From: Lysobacterales bacterium
Lineage (GTDB): Bacteria; Pseudomonadota; Gammaproteobacteria; Xanthomonadales; SZUA-36
DNA: 64,000 bases
Assembly: GCA_014238945.1 (NCBI GenBank)
Contig: JABAAB010000101.1
Coordinates: forward strand, 1 to 64,000
Reading direction: 5' to 3'
Shown here: positions 39,860-50,151 of the stretch, one piece after another
Numbering within the stretch: position 1 is the stretch's first letter
Layout: each line of letters starts with the position of its first letter
Notes under the pieces: model-generated
Told to the model about the DNA's origin: nothing
Database searches by the model: none
Seen by the model: the letters and a program-made list of their open reading frames with translations, nothing else
Program-made: the position numbers and the translations under genes

Positions 39860-39885
39860 ACAGGTCGCTGAAATGTCTGTCCAGA

Positions 39886-40770
39886 TCAGTCGTAGATCGC
39901 TTTTTGGGATGCCAGCAGCGTATTGTGCAGCAACGAGGCTATGGTCATCGGACCAACTCCGCCAGGTACCGGTGTGATAAAACTGGCCTTTGGCTCCACT
40001 TCATCGTATTTCACATCACCTTTTAATGCATAGCCCCTGGGTTTGGTCTCATCGGGAACACGTGTAATACCAACATCTATGACCACAGCGCCCTGTTTCA
40101 CCATGTCACCGGTCAGAAACTCCGGAATACCCAATGCGGCAATGACGATATCCGCCTGTAGTGTCAATTCCTTGAGGTTGCCGGTTCTTGAATGACAAAT
40201 GGTTACGGTGCAGTTTCCCGGATTGGACTTCCTGGACAACAGAATGGCCATGGGCGTACCGACAATATCGCTGCGACCAATGACCACGCAGTGCTTGCCT
40301 TCGGTTTCAATCTGGTACCGGTCCAGTAACTGCATGATGCCAAACGGGGTGGCCGAGACATAGGCCGGAAGGTTCTTGACCATCCTGCCCACGTTAACGG
40401 GGTGAAACCCGTCCACGTCCTTTTCCGGCAAAATACGCTCGGTAACGGTCTTGGCGGATATGTGTCGCGGCAAAGGTAACTGCACTATATAACCGTCGAT
40501 GTCTGGGTCTTCATTGAGCTGATCAACCACTTCAAGTAATTCCTGTTCGGAGATATCAGCATCCAGGGTTTTCAGGGTGGATCTGAAGCCCACAAATTCA
40601 CAGGCCTTGACCTTGCCGCCAACGTAGGCCTGGCTGGCACCGTCATCCCCGACAAGAATCGCAGCGAGATGTGGCGTCTTGCCGCCCTGTGCTTTTATTA
40701 TTTTTACTTTTTCAGCGATTTCATCTTTTATGTCCTGCGCAGTTGTCACACCGTTGATGATGGTTGTCAT
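39886..40770 (-). CDS. folD: bifunctional methylenetetrahydrofolate dehydrogenase/cyclohydrolase
   Basis: A 294-residue enzyme that interconverts 5,10-methylene-, methenyl- and 10-formyl-THF with NADP. The catalytic tyrosine-lysine pair is in [15 protein letters not shown]. The family blocks are [26 protein letters not shown], the nucleotide loop [14 protein letters not shown] and the C-terminal [13 protein letters not shown]. The length is normal. It is monocistronic, convergent with the MarR-GNAT gene. Confidence 0.97.
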   Translation of the reverse strand: MTTIINGVTTAQDIKDEIAEKVKIIKAQGGKTPHLAAILVGDDGASQAYVGGKVKACEFVGFRSTLKTLDADISEQELLEVVDQLNEDPDIDGYIVQLPLPRHISAKTVTERILPEKDVDGFHPVNVGRMVKNLPAYVSATPFGIMQLLDRYQIETEGKHCVVIGRSDIVGTPMAILLSRKSNPGNCTVTICHSRTGNLKELTLQADIVIAALGIPEFLTGDMVKQGAVVIDVGITRVPDETKPRGYALKGDVKYDEVEPKASFITPVPGGVGPMTIASLLHNTLLASQKAIYD

Positions 40771-41075
40771 AATTTAGCCTTGCAATTGATGCCTGATGGG
40801 TGATTTTGGGCGCTATTCTCCCAGATTTTCCGATGTCATGCTGTAAAAACCCACCGCTATCAGACAGGATCTGGATTATGTAAAATAGGTCGTTTCCAAT
40901 ATGAATTCACCAGCATTCAATTGGTGACTGAATCAAACCGTCTTGCCAAACCAGCCACGCTGTACAGGCATCAGCGGAGTCCACGAGTGCGTTGCCGGTA
41001 GATAAATGCGAATACAAGTTATATGCTCTTTTAGCTCCAGTTGCGACTGGAATTGTTCAAACTGATGCCGGGAAA
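40771..41075. other. intergenic region, no supported gene
   Basis: This 305-bp stretch lies between the divergent folD and hybrid-kinase genes. A frame open back to 40992 joins the kinase, but the kinase reads normally from 41076. The stretch contains AT-rich segments suited to promoters, such as TTATGTAAAATAGG at 40876-40889, but no clear matching -35 box. Confidence 0.35.
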
Positions 41076-44000
41076 ATGAGGGACCAAGAGAAAACCAAAG
41101 AGCAGTTGATTGAGGAACTAAGGAAACTTCGTCAAAAAATCACAACCCACAATACGACAGCCAGACCATTAGAAAATCAGTCGGGTGACATAGACAAATA
41201 CCTGGGTTCGGTCCTGTCCAAGCTGCCTGTTGGTTTTGCCATCATGGCAAATGAAGATTTTAGATTTTTGCAAATCAACCAGGCCTTCGTCAAATTTTAT
41301 GGTTTGGGTACAGGACCCCATCTTGGAATGCCCCTTGTTCAGGTGTTGGACGATGCAGAAAAGATTTTGCCTTTTCTGCGCGAAAGCCAGGAAACCGGCC
41401 AGACCAAAAAAGGACGGATATTTTCCACAACCCTCGCCGAGGACCCAGCAAAGGCCATACACCTGCAAGAGTGGCATTTTCCCATTGACATTGATGGCAT
41501 GAAGGGCGCTGTCGGCACCGTTGTAATTGATATTACCCAACAGTGGGATACGGTTGGTGAATTGCGCGAAAGCAATGGACTGCAACGAGTAACAGTACAT
41601 ACCACCAACCTGGGTCATGCCTGCTGGAGCGAATTCGAGCAGGGATTTACGGATATCACCGCTGAGTACGCGCGAATTTACGGATATACCGTTGAGGACT
41701 TCCTGGCTCGCTATCGGAGCCTCGAAAAATTCATGGAACTGGTCCATCCTGATGACCGGGCAAGAGTCGATGCCTACAACCTTTCACCGGGCCTCACCAG
41801 ATCAGGAATTAATTACCGCATACTGCACCGGGATGGAGGCACCAGACATGTCAGGGAAATCATGTGGGACGTTGTGGGCGGAGAAGGCAGACAGCTGGAG
41901 TATTCCACCTTGCAAGACATTTCGGACATCAAATTCACCCCGGACGCTCTGAAAGCAAGCGAACAACAACTCAAACAGGTGATCTGGATTTCCAAACTGG
42001 GTTATGCCCACTGGGATGAAATCAAGAAGGAATATATCAGTGTTTCGGAAGAATATGCACAGATCTTCGGTTACACCGCAGATGAGTTCCTGGACCGCTT
42101 CCGGACCGAAGAGCAGGATATGCAACTGGTCCACCCTGATGACTATGCCATTGTCGACGCCGATAATAAGCAGATCCATAACGCGAGATCAGCCATCGAG
42201 TACCGTATCCTGCACCGGGACGGTGGCGTCAGATTTGTAAGGGAGAGTATCTGGGATGTTAATGACAGTGAAGGTAATTCGTTGCAGTCATATACCACCC
42301 TGCAGGACATAACTGAAATCAAACAGACAGAGATCGCACTCAAAGAGAGCGAATCCCAGTTCAGACACGCGGCCCGGGTCGCCCATCTCGGTCACTGGCA
42401 CGCAGACGAGTTAAAAGGAGAATTTACCACCATTTCGGAAGAGTATGCACGGATTTTTGGTTACACGGTGGATGGTTATATGGATCGTTTCCGAAACCTG
42501 GAATCACACCACCAAACCATCCATCCGGACGACTGGGAAAGAGTATTGGCGTTGTATGGAGAAGATCGTGATGTGGGGCTGGAATATCGCATCGTCAGGC
42601 AGGACGGCAACATTCGACACGTACGTGAGTTTCTCAAGGTTATCTGTGATGATACAGGCACAATGGCTGCCAGTGAGGGAACCATTCAGGACATAACGGA
42701 AGAAAAGCTGACAGAACTCGAGTTGCTGGCCGCCAAGGAAGCGGCCGAAGAAGCCAACCACGCCAAGAGCACTTTTCTGGCCAATATGAGCCACGAAATC
42801 CGCACACCGATGAACGCGATTATCGGACTGACCCACTTGTTACAACGTTCCAGCCCATCGACCGAACAGGCACAGCGACTGACCAAAATAGATGCTGCGG
42901 CCGGACACCTGTTGACCATCATCAATGATGTGTTGGACCTTTCCAAGATCGAAGCCGGCAAGTTGAACCTGGAAAATACTCATTTCCAACTGGATGAAAT
43001 TTTCAATCATATTCAATCATTGTTGAAGGAACAGGTCAGAAACAAGGGATTGAGTATCACTTTCGAACGAAACGATGTGCCGCGCTGGCTCAAGGGTGAT
43101 GCCACCCGCCTGCGGCAGGCATTGCTCAATTACACAGTTAACGCTGTTAAATTCACTCAACGGGGGCATGTGTCCCTGTCCGCGAAGACACTGAAAAACC
43201 AGCAAGATGGAATACTGGTGCGGTTCGAGGTTAAAGACACCGGTATCGGCATCGAGCCCGACCAACTCTCGGGGTTGTTCCGGAACTTTGAACAGGCAGA
43301 TACGTCCACCACACGCAAATACGGGGGAACAGGTCTGGGGCTGGCCATCACCCGGCGTTTAGTACAGTTAATGGGCGGGGAAGTAGGTGTGGATAGCAAG
43401 CCGGGAGAAGGCAGCACCTTCTGGTTCACAGCCTGGTTGGCCCGCGGTCACGATCAGCAACAGGAATCACCCGCAGCTGGTTTGCCCGATGCCGAAACCA
43501 TTCTGAAAACTCGTTATGGTGGTTCGCGAATACTGCTGGTCGAAGACAATGTCATCAACAGTGAGGTGGCATTTGAGTTATTGAGTGGCTGTGGCCTGGT
43601 TGTAGATACGGCGGTCAATGGCCAACAGGCGGTGGACATGGTTCATAAAAGCCTTTATGACCTGATCCTGATGGATATCCAGATGCCGGTAATGGATGGC
43701 CTGGAAGCGACCTGCGCGATACGTACCGGAGACAACTTCTCGGCCACAGGCACCGAAACCCCCATCCTGGCAATGACGGCCAATATATTCGCAGAGGATC
43801 GTCAGGCCTGTCTTGCCGCCGGCATGAACGATTTCGTGGCCAAACCGGTCGAACCTGGAAAACTGTTCGCGACCATCATCAAATGGTTACCATTGCAAAA
43901 ACCCGGGAATGCCCCGGAATTATCGTCAGGCAAAGTCTCACGGGCCACGGCAGAAGTTGTCACAACAGGTCCAACGGAACCGGAAACCATAAACAATGAC

Positions 44001-44327
44001 AAGCCGATCAATCCGAAAGCGCTGGCCAAAGTTTTTGGTGACGATCACTCAAAGCACCTTGATATTCTGCACAAATTTATTACCCAGACGGAAAACATCT
44101 TCGTGGATTTTGAAGCCGCATTTGGTCAGCAGGATATGGAACAAATATCGTTTCATGCCCACAAGCTCAAGTCCTCTGCCAAAACAGTCGGCGCAGAAAG
44201 CCTGGCGGAATTGTGCCAGGACCTGGAGATTGCTGCCCGCAGTAAAGACTGGCCCAGAATAAGCAGATTATCAACGGATTTGAAGCCTGCCATAGACCGC
44301 GTAAAAAACTATGTAAGTATACATTAG
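41076..44327 (+). CDS. multi-PAS hybrid histidine kinase with receiver and Hpt
   Basis: A 1083-residue cytoplasmic phosphorelay protein. Order: a charged helix ([20 protein letters not shown]); four PAS domains (about 40-165, 165-290, 290-420, 420-545), the last three close copies with repeated EYARIYGYT / EYAQIFGYT / EYARIFGYT motifs; a HisKA box [12 protein letters not shown]; an ATPase domain with [12 protein letters not shown]; a receiver with acceptor in ILMDIQMP; and a C-terminal Hpt domain with the histidine in [16 protein letters not shown]. It should carry phosphate from HisKA to receiver to Hpt. No membrane helix was seen, so the signal is probably intracellular. The final target is unknown. 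Confidence 0.95.
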   Translation: MRDQEKTKEQLIEELRKLRQKITTHNTTARPLENQSGDIDKYLGSVLSKLPVGFAIMANEDFRFLQINQAFVKFYGLGTGPHLGMPLVQVLDDAEKILPFLRESQETGQTKKGRIFSTTLAEDPAKAIHLQEWHFPIDIDGMKGAVGTVVIDITQQWDTVGELRESNGLQRVTVHTTNLGHACWSEFEQGFTDITAEYARIYGYTVEDFLARYRSLEKFMELVHPDDRARVDAYNLSPGLTRSGINYRILHRDGGTRHVREIMWDVVGGEGRQLEYSTLQDISDIKFTPDALKASEQQLKQVIWISKLGYAHWDEIKKEYISVSEEYAQIFGYTADEFLDRFRTEEQDMQLVHPDDYAIVDADNKQIHNARSAIEYRILHRDGGVRFVRESIWDVNDSEGNSLQSYTTLQDITEIKQTEIALKESESQFRHAARVAHLGHWHADELKGEFTTISEEYARIFGYTVDGYMDRFRNLESHHQTIHPDDWERVLALYGEDRDVGLEYRIVRQDGNIRHVREFLKVICDDTGTMAASEGTIQDITEEKLTELELLAAKEAAEEANHAKSTFLANMSHEIRTPMNAIIGLTHLLQRSSPSTEQAQRLTKIDAAAGHLLTIINDVLDLSKIEAGKLNLENTHFQLDEIFNHIQSLLKEQVRNKGLSITFERNDVPRWLKGDATRLRQALLNYTVNAVKFTQRGHVSLSAKTLKNQQDGILVRFEVKDTGIGIEPDQLSGLFRNFEQADTSTTRKYGGTGLGLAITRRLVQLMGGEVGVDSKPGEGSTFWFTAWLARGHDQQQESPAAGLPDAETILKTRYGGSRILLVEDNVINSEVAFELLSGCGLVVDTAVNGQQAVDMVHKSLYDLILMDIQMPVMDGLEATCAIRTGDNFSATGTETPILAMTANIFAEDRQACLAAGMNDFVAKPVEPGKLFATIIKWLPLQKPGNAPELSSGKVSRATAEVVTTGPTEPETINNDKPINPKALAKVFGDDHSKHLDILHKFITQTENIFVDFEAAFGQQDMEQISFHAHKLKSSAKTVGAESLAELCQDLEIAARSKDWPRISRLSTDLKPAIDRVKNYVSIH

Positions 44328-44356
44328 CTACCCTTTGTCAGATGTTCTTAAAAGGG

Positions 44357-45727
44357 TTAGGAGATATTCTGGCTGGTATTTTCCCTGCGGATGGACTGGT
44401 AAACCACGACCAGGAACAGCAATCCTCCGATTACGGAGATCAAACCACCCAGCCCCATCAGACCCATAGCGGCGATTTCACTGACCCGTTCCAGGCCCTG
44501 GGCCAACCCGGCGATCTTGCGCTGTACACCATAACCACCGGTCCAGGCCAGACCCACAATGTGCAGTAACTGGCCACTGCAATAAATTATTGGTTGCCAG
44601 AATGCCAATCCGACCGGCACATTGCCAAAACCCAACCTCGGCAGCAGGTAGTAACACAAACCCATAAACGCGATGGTGACACCCACCGTGGAACCGTGAT
44701 AGTGGGCCGGTATGACAATGTCCAGACCCTCGATCATGAATCCAATCAACCCGCCGGTAGCAAACAGCACGATCGATGACAGCAACGCAGAACGAAGATG
44801 GCGTCCTTCATTCCTTGGCTTTTCCGCTTTCCAAAGACTGGCAACCACCGCTATGCCCAGCGGCAAACAGGACAACCCGCCGTACTTCATCAGGTCGGTA
44901 AACGCGAGGCGGTGACCTGCAGATACCACATCGTGGGCCATATAAAAAAAAGGTACGGTGATGACCGGTATCGTCATGATGACAAAAAAGGTCAGCAACA
45001 GACGTGGTGTGATCTTGATCTGACAACCGCTTTGATAAGCCAGCACCACCCAAACCACCATCATCAACAAGGTATGGGTGAATTGAATAACATGACCAGC
45101 ACCCCAGAACAGGAATTCAAAGTAGGCCTGCCCTTCCATGCCGGCAGGCATGGCCGCCAAAGATGCGCCAAAGGCAGCGACCGCCGCAATGGTGACCAAT
45201 GCAGCCATGCGGGTACCAAAACGTAATGCTGATGCACCATCGAGATGGGTGGCTAATCCTTTAAATGTCATTACCGAACGCACAAGGTGAGAAAAAACAC
45301 CGGTCATAAACAAGGCGAGGCCAGTGTAGAAGACCGGATGACGCAACACCGGGACATAGTTGTTCATCAGTGGGTCGGTGGCACCGATTAACGGTGAAAT
45401 GACAATGGTCAGGGTGCCACCGGCGGCAAGTGCGATGGAGACCCGGTCCCAGTTGGGTTTGTCGCGGTCGGTGCTGAGAGCCCACAAAACACCGGCGATC
45501 GACAATAACCAGATCAATACCGAGAGATCCACGTGTACGACCAGGGCTATCCTGAAAAAATCAATGAACGGCAGCCATTCCTGGACCATGGGGGTACGGG
45601 CAAGTACCAGCAACAGTGAGAACAGCCCGGCACCCACCAGGGATGCGAGGCCCAGCATTAACCAGGCGGTCGTCGTGCGCCGAACGGTTGCACTGCTTAT
45701 CTCGAAGTCGTATTGGGTGGTCGGCAT
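44357..45727 (-). CDS. heme-copper oxidase subunit I-like protein
   Basis: A 456-residue protein with about twelve helices. Low-spin-heme type histidines are seen in RIALVVHVDLSVLIW and the pair AHYHGSTVGVTIAFMG, and a WGAGHVIQF motif replaces the usual W-x-GHPE/V segment. The adjacent His-His pair expected for CuB is absent: the corresponding helix reads FYMAHDVVSAGHR, and no HH occurs anywhere. No conserved crosslinking Tyr is obvious. It may be a divergent oxidase or a non-catalytic relative. No subunit II, SCO or cytochrome c gene adjoins it. Confidence 0.7.
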   Translation of the reverse strand: MPTTQYDFEISSATVRRTTTAWLMLGLASLVGAGLFSLLLVLARTPMVQEWLPFIDFFRIALVVHVDLSVLIWLLSIAGVLWALSTDRDKPNWDRVSIALAAGGTLTIVISPLIGATDPLMNNYVPVLRHPVFYTGLALFMTGVFSHLVRSVMTFKGLATHLDGASALRFGTRMAALVTIAAVAAFGASLAAMPAGMEGQAYFEFLFWGAGHVIQFTHTLLMMVVWVVLAYQSGCQIKITPRLLLTFFVIMTIPVITVPFFYMAHDVVSAGHRLAFTDLMKYGGLSCLPLGIAVVASLWKAEKPRNEGRHLRSALLSSIVLFATGGLIGFMIEGLDIVIPAHYHGSTVGVTIAFMGLCYYLLPRLGFGNVPVGLAFWQPIIYCSGQLLHIVGLAWTGGYGVQRKIAGLAQGLERVSEIAAMGLMGLGGLISVIGGLLFLVVVYQSIRRENTSQNIS

Positions 45728-45915
45728 AAATTGGTTTCAATGACTGGCCAGCGAAGCAAACTACCGGCCTGTCGCCACGCTGTCAACGCCGATTCAGCAA
45801 CAAAGTCTCGATTCTGTGCAATGGTGATGGAATTGGCATGGACAACAGATTGCAATAAGCGTCGGATATCCTGTACTTTAGCAGTACCAGTCGCCATAAC
45901 ATCCAGGAATCAACC

Positions 45916-46338
45916 ATGTATTTACGTATCTTGCTCGCCAGCCTGACAATCCTGCTGCTGACCGGTCCCGTTTTCGCCAAGGGATTGCCCATTACCCCGG
46001 GCAAATGGGAAATGACAACAACAATAGAAATGTCTCTGCTGCCACAGCCTCAAACCAAAACCTACACCGAATGCATCGAAGAAACCGAGATGAATCCGGA
46101 AGATTTCAACATGGACGAAGATTCCCCTTGCGATATTACCGAAGTGGAATTTGATGGTAACAGCGCCAAGTGGTCGATCAGTTGCCCCAATCCCATGGGT
46201 GCAATGGAAGGTGAGTGGGAAATCACCTCCAACGGGGATTCCATTGTGGGTGGTGGATCAATGTCTGCAGAAATTGCCGGTCAGAAAATGGAAATGGAAA
46301 TGCAATGGGAAGGAACCCGGGTCGGCGACTGCACATAG
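45916..46338 (+). CDS. exported DUF3617 protein
   Basis: A 140-residue protein with a signal peptide (YLRILLASLTILLLTGPVF). The mature part opens with ITPGKWEMTTTIEM, has a cysteine in YTECIEE and another in DSPCDITEV, then WSISCPNPMGAMEG and ends with GDCT. The four cysteines probably make disulfides in the periplasm. DUF3617 proteins are common in gammaproteobacteria; their function is unknown. It starts the plus-strand run with lemA and the DUF2207 gene, but with a 14-base gap. Confidence 0.9.
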   Translation: MYLRILLASLTILLLTGPVFAKGLPITPGKWEMTTTIEMSLLPQPQTKTYTECIEETEMNPEDFNMDEDSPCDITEVEFDGNSAKWSISCPNPMGAMEGEWEITSNGDSIVGGGSMSAEIAGQKMEMEMQWEGTRVGDCT

Positions 46339-46352
46339 TCGAAATTTGAACA

Positions 46353-46913
46353 ATGACAGCAATTCTTTCCATCATTATTGCGCTGGTCGCAGCGACCTGG
46401 ATCTATAACCGGCTGATACGCAACCGCAACCTGGTGAGCGAAGCCTGGGCCGGGATCGATGTCCAGTTACAGAAACGATCAGAACTGGTACCCAACCTGG
46501 TACAAACGGTCAAGGGTTACGTAACCCATGAATCCAGCGTACTTGAAGAGGTCACAAGATTACGCAATTCAACCCAGGCCCGACCGGAATTGGGTGCAGG
46601 CGCCGGTATTGAGGCCCTGGCCGAACAGGAAACTGCGTTATCCCGATCACTGGGGCGCTTATTCGCACTGGCTGAGGACTACCCCGACCTTAAAGCCAGC
46701 GATGGCTTCCAGCAACTGCACACCAGCCTGGTTGAAATCGAGGACCACCTTCAATTCGCCCGTCGCTATTACAACGGCGCGGTACGCGACAACAATAACG
46801 CAGTGGAGAGTTTTCCATCGAACATCATGGCCCGGATGTTCGGTTTTGTGCAGGCGGAGTTTTTTGAAATCGAATTTACCAGCCAGAGAAGTGCCCCCGG
46901 TGTTGATCTTTAA
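46353..46913 (+). CDS. lemA: LemA family protein
   Basis: A 186-residue protein with an N-terminal membrane helix (ILSIIIALVAATWIYNRLI), then a helical domain with NLVSEAWAGIDVQLQKRSEL, VPNLVQTVKGYVTHE and a C-terminal FGFVQAEFFEIE. LemA proteins sit in the membrane with a helical cytoplasmic domain; their role is unclear. The gene overlaps the start of the DUF2207 gene by about 14 bases, a pairing that is widespread and suggests a joint function. Confidence 0.94.
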   Translation: MTAILSIIIALVAATWIYNRLIRNRNLVSEAWAGIDVQLQKRSELVPNLVQTVKGYVTHESSVLEEVTRLRNSTQARPELGAGAGIEALAEQETALSRSLGRLFALAEDYPDLKASDGFQQLHTSLVEIEDHLQFARRYYNGAVRDNNNAVESFPSNIMARMFGFVQAEFFEIEFTSQRSAPGVDL

Positions 46914-48618
46914 ATCACCGATTAAGATACTACTGGCGTTTTTCTGCCTGCTGCTAAGCGGTATTGCCACGGGAGATGAACGCATACTGGGTTATCACAC
47001 CGAGGTCATGATCCAGTTCAATGGCACGCTCGGGATTACCGAAACCATTCGTGTGCGTTCTGAAGGCGTCAATATTCGCCGTGGAATTTACCGGGATTTT
47101 CCAACCCGTTACCAGGATCGCCTGGGTAACCACTACGATGTCACCTTTGACGTCATGGCGGTCCAGCGCGATGGTGCACCGGAGGCTTACCATACGGAAA
47201 ACCGTTCCAACGGCATACGAGTCTACATGGGCAGTTCCAATTCCATGCTGCAAAATGGTGAGCACGAATACATCCTGCGTTACCAGACCTCCCGGCAGAT
47301 TGGGTTTTTCGAGGATTATGACGAATTGTACTGGAACGTCACCGGCAATGACTGGGCATTCCCCATCGATCATGCCAGCGCGAGAATCATGTTGCCGGGT
47401 GATGTCTACCAGGACCAGGTACGCACGGATTTCTATACCGGCGCACAGGGTTCAACCGACAAAAATGCCCGGTCACGGATCAGCAGTGCCCGTACCGTTG
47501 AATTCGAAACCACCCGTGGTCTGCCGCCAACCCAGGGTCTGACTGTAGCCGTGGGCTGGCCCAAGGGTCTGATTCACGAACCCGATATGGGTGACAAAAT
47601 GGGTCACTTCTTCAGGGACAACAGCGCCGCTTTGGTGCTGATGATTGGTCTGCTGCTTCCTTTGGGCTGGTATGTTCGATCCTGGGATATGCACGGCCGC
47701 GATCCGGGGAAGGGTGTCATTATTCCCCGTTTCAAGCCGCCCAGGGGTTTGTCCGCTGCCGGGTGCAGATACATAATGGATATGTCGCTCAAAAATGACG
47801 CCTTTACCGCAGCCATCATCAGCCTGGGTGTCAAGGGATATCTGAAGATCGATGAAAAGAATGATGATTTCATCCTGTACCGAAGAGAGAATCCAAAAAC
47901 GGAAACTGCAACAACTGGCGAGGCAGCATTGCTGGCCCGCTTATTACCGGACAAAGACTCCTGGATCGAGCTCGAAAACGAAAATTACAATGATTTTCTG
48001 TCAGCTAAAGGAAGTTTAAAAGAGGCGCTAAAATCAGAGCACAAAGGCAGGTTGTTTAACCTCAACTCAATTTACATGATACCCGCAGTCGTCATGAGCC
48101 TGGTCGCTGGAGTGATTGCCGTACCACTGCAGGGGGGGCCGCTGCCCTGGATCCTGTTTGTCATTTTGTCTTTGGTCATGCACCTGCTATTCCTGTTCCT
48201 GTTGCGTGCACCAACACCGGCAGGACGGCATATCATGGATGAGATCGAAGGCTTCAAAATGTATCTTGAAACCGCTGAGCAGTTTCGACTGGATCGGATG
48301 AAATCACCGGAACTGACACCCGAAGCCTTCGAAATGTTTCTGCCTTATGCATTCGCACTCGGGGTTGAAAACAACTGGTGTGAACGCTTCGGGCGGGAAT
48401 TTCCTGAAGAGCTAGAAGACGGTACCTCTTACCGGCCAGCCTGGTACAGCGGTCACCGGCACGGCCTGGGCGCCCTGCACCACTTCGGCAACAATTTCGG
48501 CCAAAGTTTCTCTTCGTCCATCTCGTCGGCTTCCACACCACCCGGTTCATCATCAGGTTCCGGCGGTGGCGGGTCTTCTGGCGGTGGCGGCGGGGGTGGC
48601 GGTGGCGGCGGCTGGTAG
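46900..48618 (+). CDS. DUF2207 membrane protein
   Basis: A 572-residue protein. A signal/anchor helix (IKILLAFFCLLLSGIATG) is followed by an extracytoplasmic domain with TEVMIQFNGTLGITETI and RRGIYRDFPTRYQDR. Next come a membrane helix (ALVLMIGLLLPLGWYV), a cytoplasmic part with FKPPRGLSAAGC, two further helices (IPAVVMSLVAGVIAVPL), and LPYAFALGVE. It ends in a Gly/Ser-rich run GGGSSGGGGGGGG and a Trp, typical of DUF2207. The start is a GTG at 46900 inside lemA (TTG at 46903 also possible). It is probably co-translated with LemA. Confidence 0.9.
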   Translation: MLIFKSPIKILLAFFCLLLSGIATGDERILGYHTEVMIQFNGTLGITETIRVRSEGVNIRRGIYRDFPTRYQDRLGNHYDVTFDVMAVQRDGAPEAYHTENRSNGIRVYMGSSNSMLQNGEHEYILRYQTSRQIGFFEDYDELYWNVTGNDWAFPIDHASARIMLPGDVYQDQVRTDFYTGAQGSTDKNARSRISSARTVEFETTRGLPPTQGLTVAVGWPKGLIHEPDMGDKMGHFFRDNSAALVLMIGLLLPLGWYVRSWDMHGRDPGKGVIIPRFKPPRGLSAAGCRYIMDMSLKNDAFTAAIISLGVKGYLKIDEKNDDFILYRRENPKTETATTGEAALLARLLPDKDSWIELENENYNDFLSAKGSLKEALKSEHKGRLFNLNSIYMIPAVVMSLVAGVIAVPLQGGPLPWILFVILSLVMHLLFLFLLRAPTPAGRHIMDEIEGFKMYLETAEQFRLDRMKSPELTPEAFEMFLPYAFALGVENNWCERFGREFPEELEDGTSYRPAWYSGHRHGLGALHHFGNNFGQSFSSSISSASTPPGSSSGSGGGGSSGGGGGGGGGGGW

Positions 48619-48631
48619 ACATCGGTTTCTT

Positions 48632-48671
48632 TTCCAATGGCAGTCACAGGTGGTACCCTGCAGCATTGGAA
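48632..48671. promoter_or_regulatory. inverted repeat between DUF2207 and hydA genes
   Basis: Arms TTCCAATG and CATTGGAA, extended by GCAG/CTGC with a 2-base bulge, enclose a 14-base loop. It lies 37-76 bases before the hydA ATG and 14 bases after the DUF2207 stop. No uridine tract follows, so an operator for the pyrimidine operon or an mRNA hairpin is more likely than a terminator. Confidence 0.45.
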
Positions 48672-48707
48672 TGGAATGTATCCCAGGCTGAACGAAGGAG
48701 AGTTTGA

Positions 48708-50093
48708 ATGGCTTCACTATTGATCAGGAATGGTACCATAGTCACCGCCACTGACCAGTACAACGCAGATGTATATGTTGAAGGCGAAACCGTTACCACA
48801 ATTGGTACGGCCCTGGATGTCAGTGCAGACCGCGAAATCGATGCGACGGGCTGTTACCTGTTTCCCGGGGGTATCGACGCCCATACCCATATGGAACTGC
48901 CGTTCATGGGCACCCACGCCAGCGATACCTTTGAATCGGGCACCCTGGCCGGTCTGCATGGTGGCACCACCACTATCATCGACTTTGCCATTCAGACCCA
49001 GGGCGATACACTGGAAGCTGCGCTCGAGAGCTGGCACAAAAAGGCCGATGGCCACGCCGTAGGTGACTACGCCTTTCATTGTGCGGTCACCGATTTCAAC
49101 GACAATACCCGCAAGGAAATCCCAAAGGTCATACACGATCACGGTATCAATTCGTTCAAAATATTCATGGCCTACAAGGGTGCGTTGATGATCGATGACC
49201 GCCAGATGTATGAACTGATGGAGGAATTGGTCGAACACGGTGGCATCATGACAGCGCACACCGAGAACGGTGACATGGTGGACAGCAACATTCAGAAAAA
49301 TCTGGCCGCAGGTAACACGGCGCCGAAATACCACGTACTGTCGCGACCAGCCATCTGCGAGGCCGAGGCCGCAGGTCGCGCCATTGACCTGGCTCACCAG
49401 ACCGGTTGTCCTTTTTATATTGTCCACACCACCTGCGAAGAAACCCTGGCCCGGGTCAAGACAGCCGCCCTGCGCAACCAGAAGGTGCATGTTGAAACCT
49501 GCATCCAGTACCTGTTGCTGGATGATTCAATGTATTTTAGCGAAGGCTTCGAAGGTGCCAAGGTGGTCATGAGTCCCCCATTGCGCAAGAAAAAGGACCA
49601 ACAGGCCCTGTGGGCCGGTATCAACCAAAATCTTGTACACCATGTTGCCACCGACCACTGCCCGTTCTGCATGGACCAGAAGGCCATGGGCAAGGACAAT
49701 TTCTCAAAGATTCCCAACGGTGCACCCGGTATCGAGAACCGTTTCGAACTGCTGTACAGCGAGGGCGTTCACCAGGGCCGTATTTCTCTGAACAAGTTCG
49801 TGGATATGAGTTCTACCGGCGCTGCCAAGATCTTTGGCCTGTTCCCGCGCAAGGGCACCATTGCGGTCGGCTCCGATGCCGATATCATCATATTTGATCC
49901 CGAGGCCAGGCACACCATTTCCGCCGACACCCACCATATGAACGTGGACTATAATCCCTACGAAGGCTGGGAAGTCCAGGGCAAGACCCGAACCACCATC
50001 CTGCGTGGCACGGTGGCCGTGGACCGGGGAGAAGCTTTGGTCGGTGAAGGATTTGGCAAGTACCTGAAACGCCCGCCATTTACCCAGGTTTAA
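48708..50093 (+). CDS. hydA: dihydropyrimidinase (D-hydantoinase)
   Basis: A 461-residue cyclic amidohydrolase that opens dihydrouracil or dihydrothymine to N-carbamoyl-beta-amino acids. The first metal histidines are in GGIDAHTHMELPFMG; the carboxylated lysine is in FKIFMAYKGALM; other ligands are in MTAHTENGD and IVHTTCEE; and the catalytic aspartate is in HHVATDHCPF. It is the first gene of the operon hydA-amidohydrolase-NCS1-preT-preA, whose composition supports pyrimidine rather than hydantoin substrates. An AAGGAG site precedes the ATG. Confidence 0.94.
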   Translation: MASLLIRNGTIVTATDQYNADVYVEGETVTTIGTALDVSADREIDATGCYLFPGGIDAHTHMELPFMGTHASDTFESGTLAGLHGGTTTIIDFAIQTQGDTLEAALESWHKKADGHAVGDYAFHCAVTDFNDNTRKEIPKVIHDHGINSFKIFMAYKGALMIDDRQMYELMEELVEHGGIMTAHTENGDMVDSNIQKNLAAGNTAPKYHVLSRPAICEAEAAGRAIDLAHQTGCPFYIVHTTCEETLARVKTAALRNQKVHVETCIQYLLLDDSMYFSEGFEGAKVVMSPPLRKKKDQQALWAGINQNLVHHVATDHCPFCMDQKAMGKDNFSKIPNGAPGIENRFELLYSEGVHQGRISLNKFVDMSSTGAAKIFGLFPRKGTIAVGSDADIIIFDPEARHTISADTHHMNVDYNPYEGWEVQGKTRTTILRGTVAVDRGEALVGEGFGKYLKRPPFTQV

Positions 50094-50151
50094 TGAGGCC
50101 CTGACAACCCAAGAGCCGCCAGCAGAGAAAATCCCACAAAGAGAAACCTTT

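Noticed and set aside
44328-44360. Terminator hairpin between the hybrid kinase and oxidase-like genes
   Set aside because: CCCTTT and AAAGGG pair over only 6 bases with a 14-base loop and no uridine tract.
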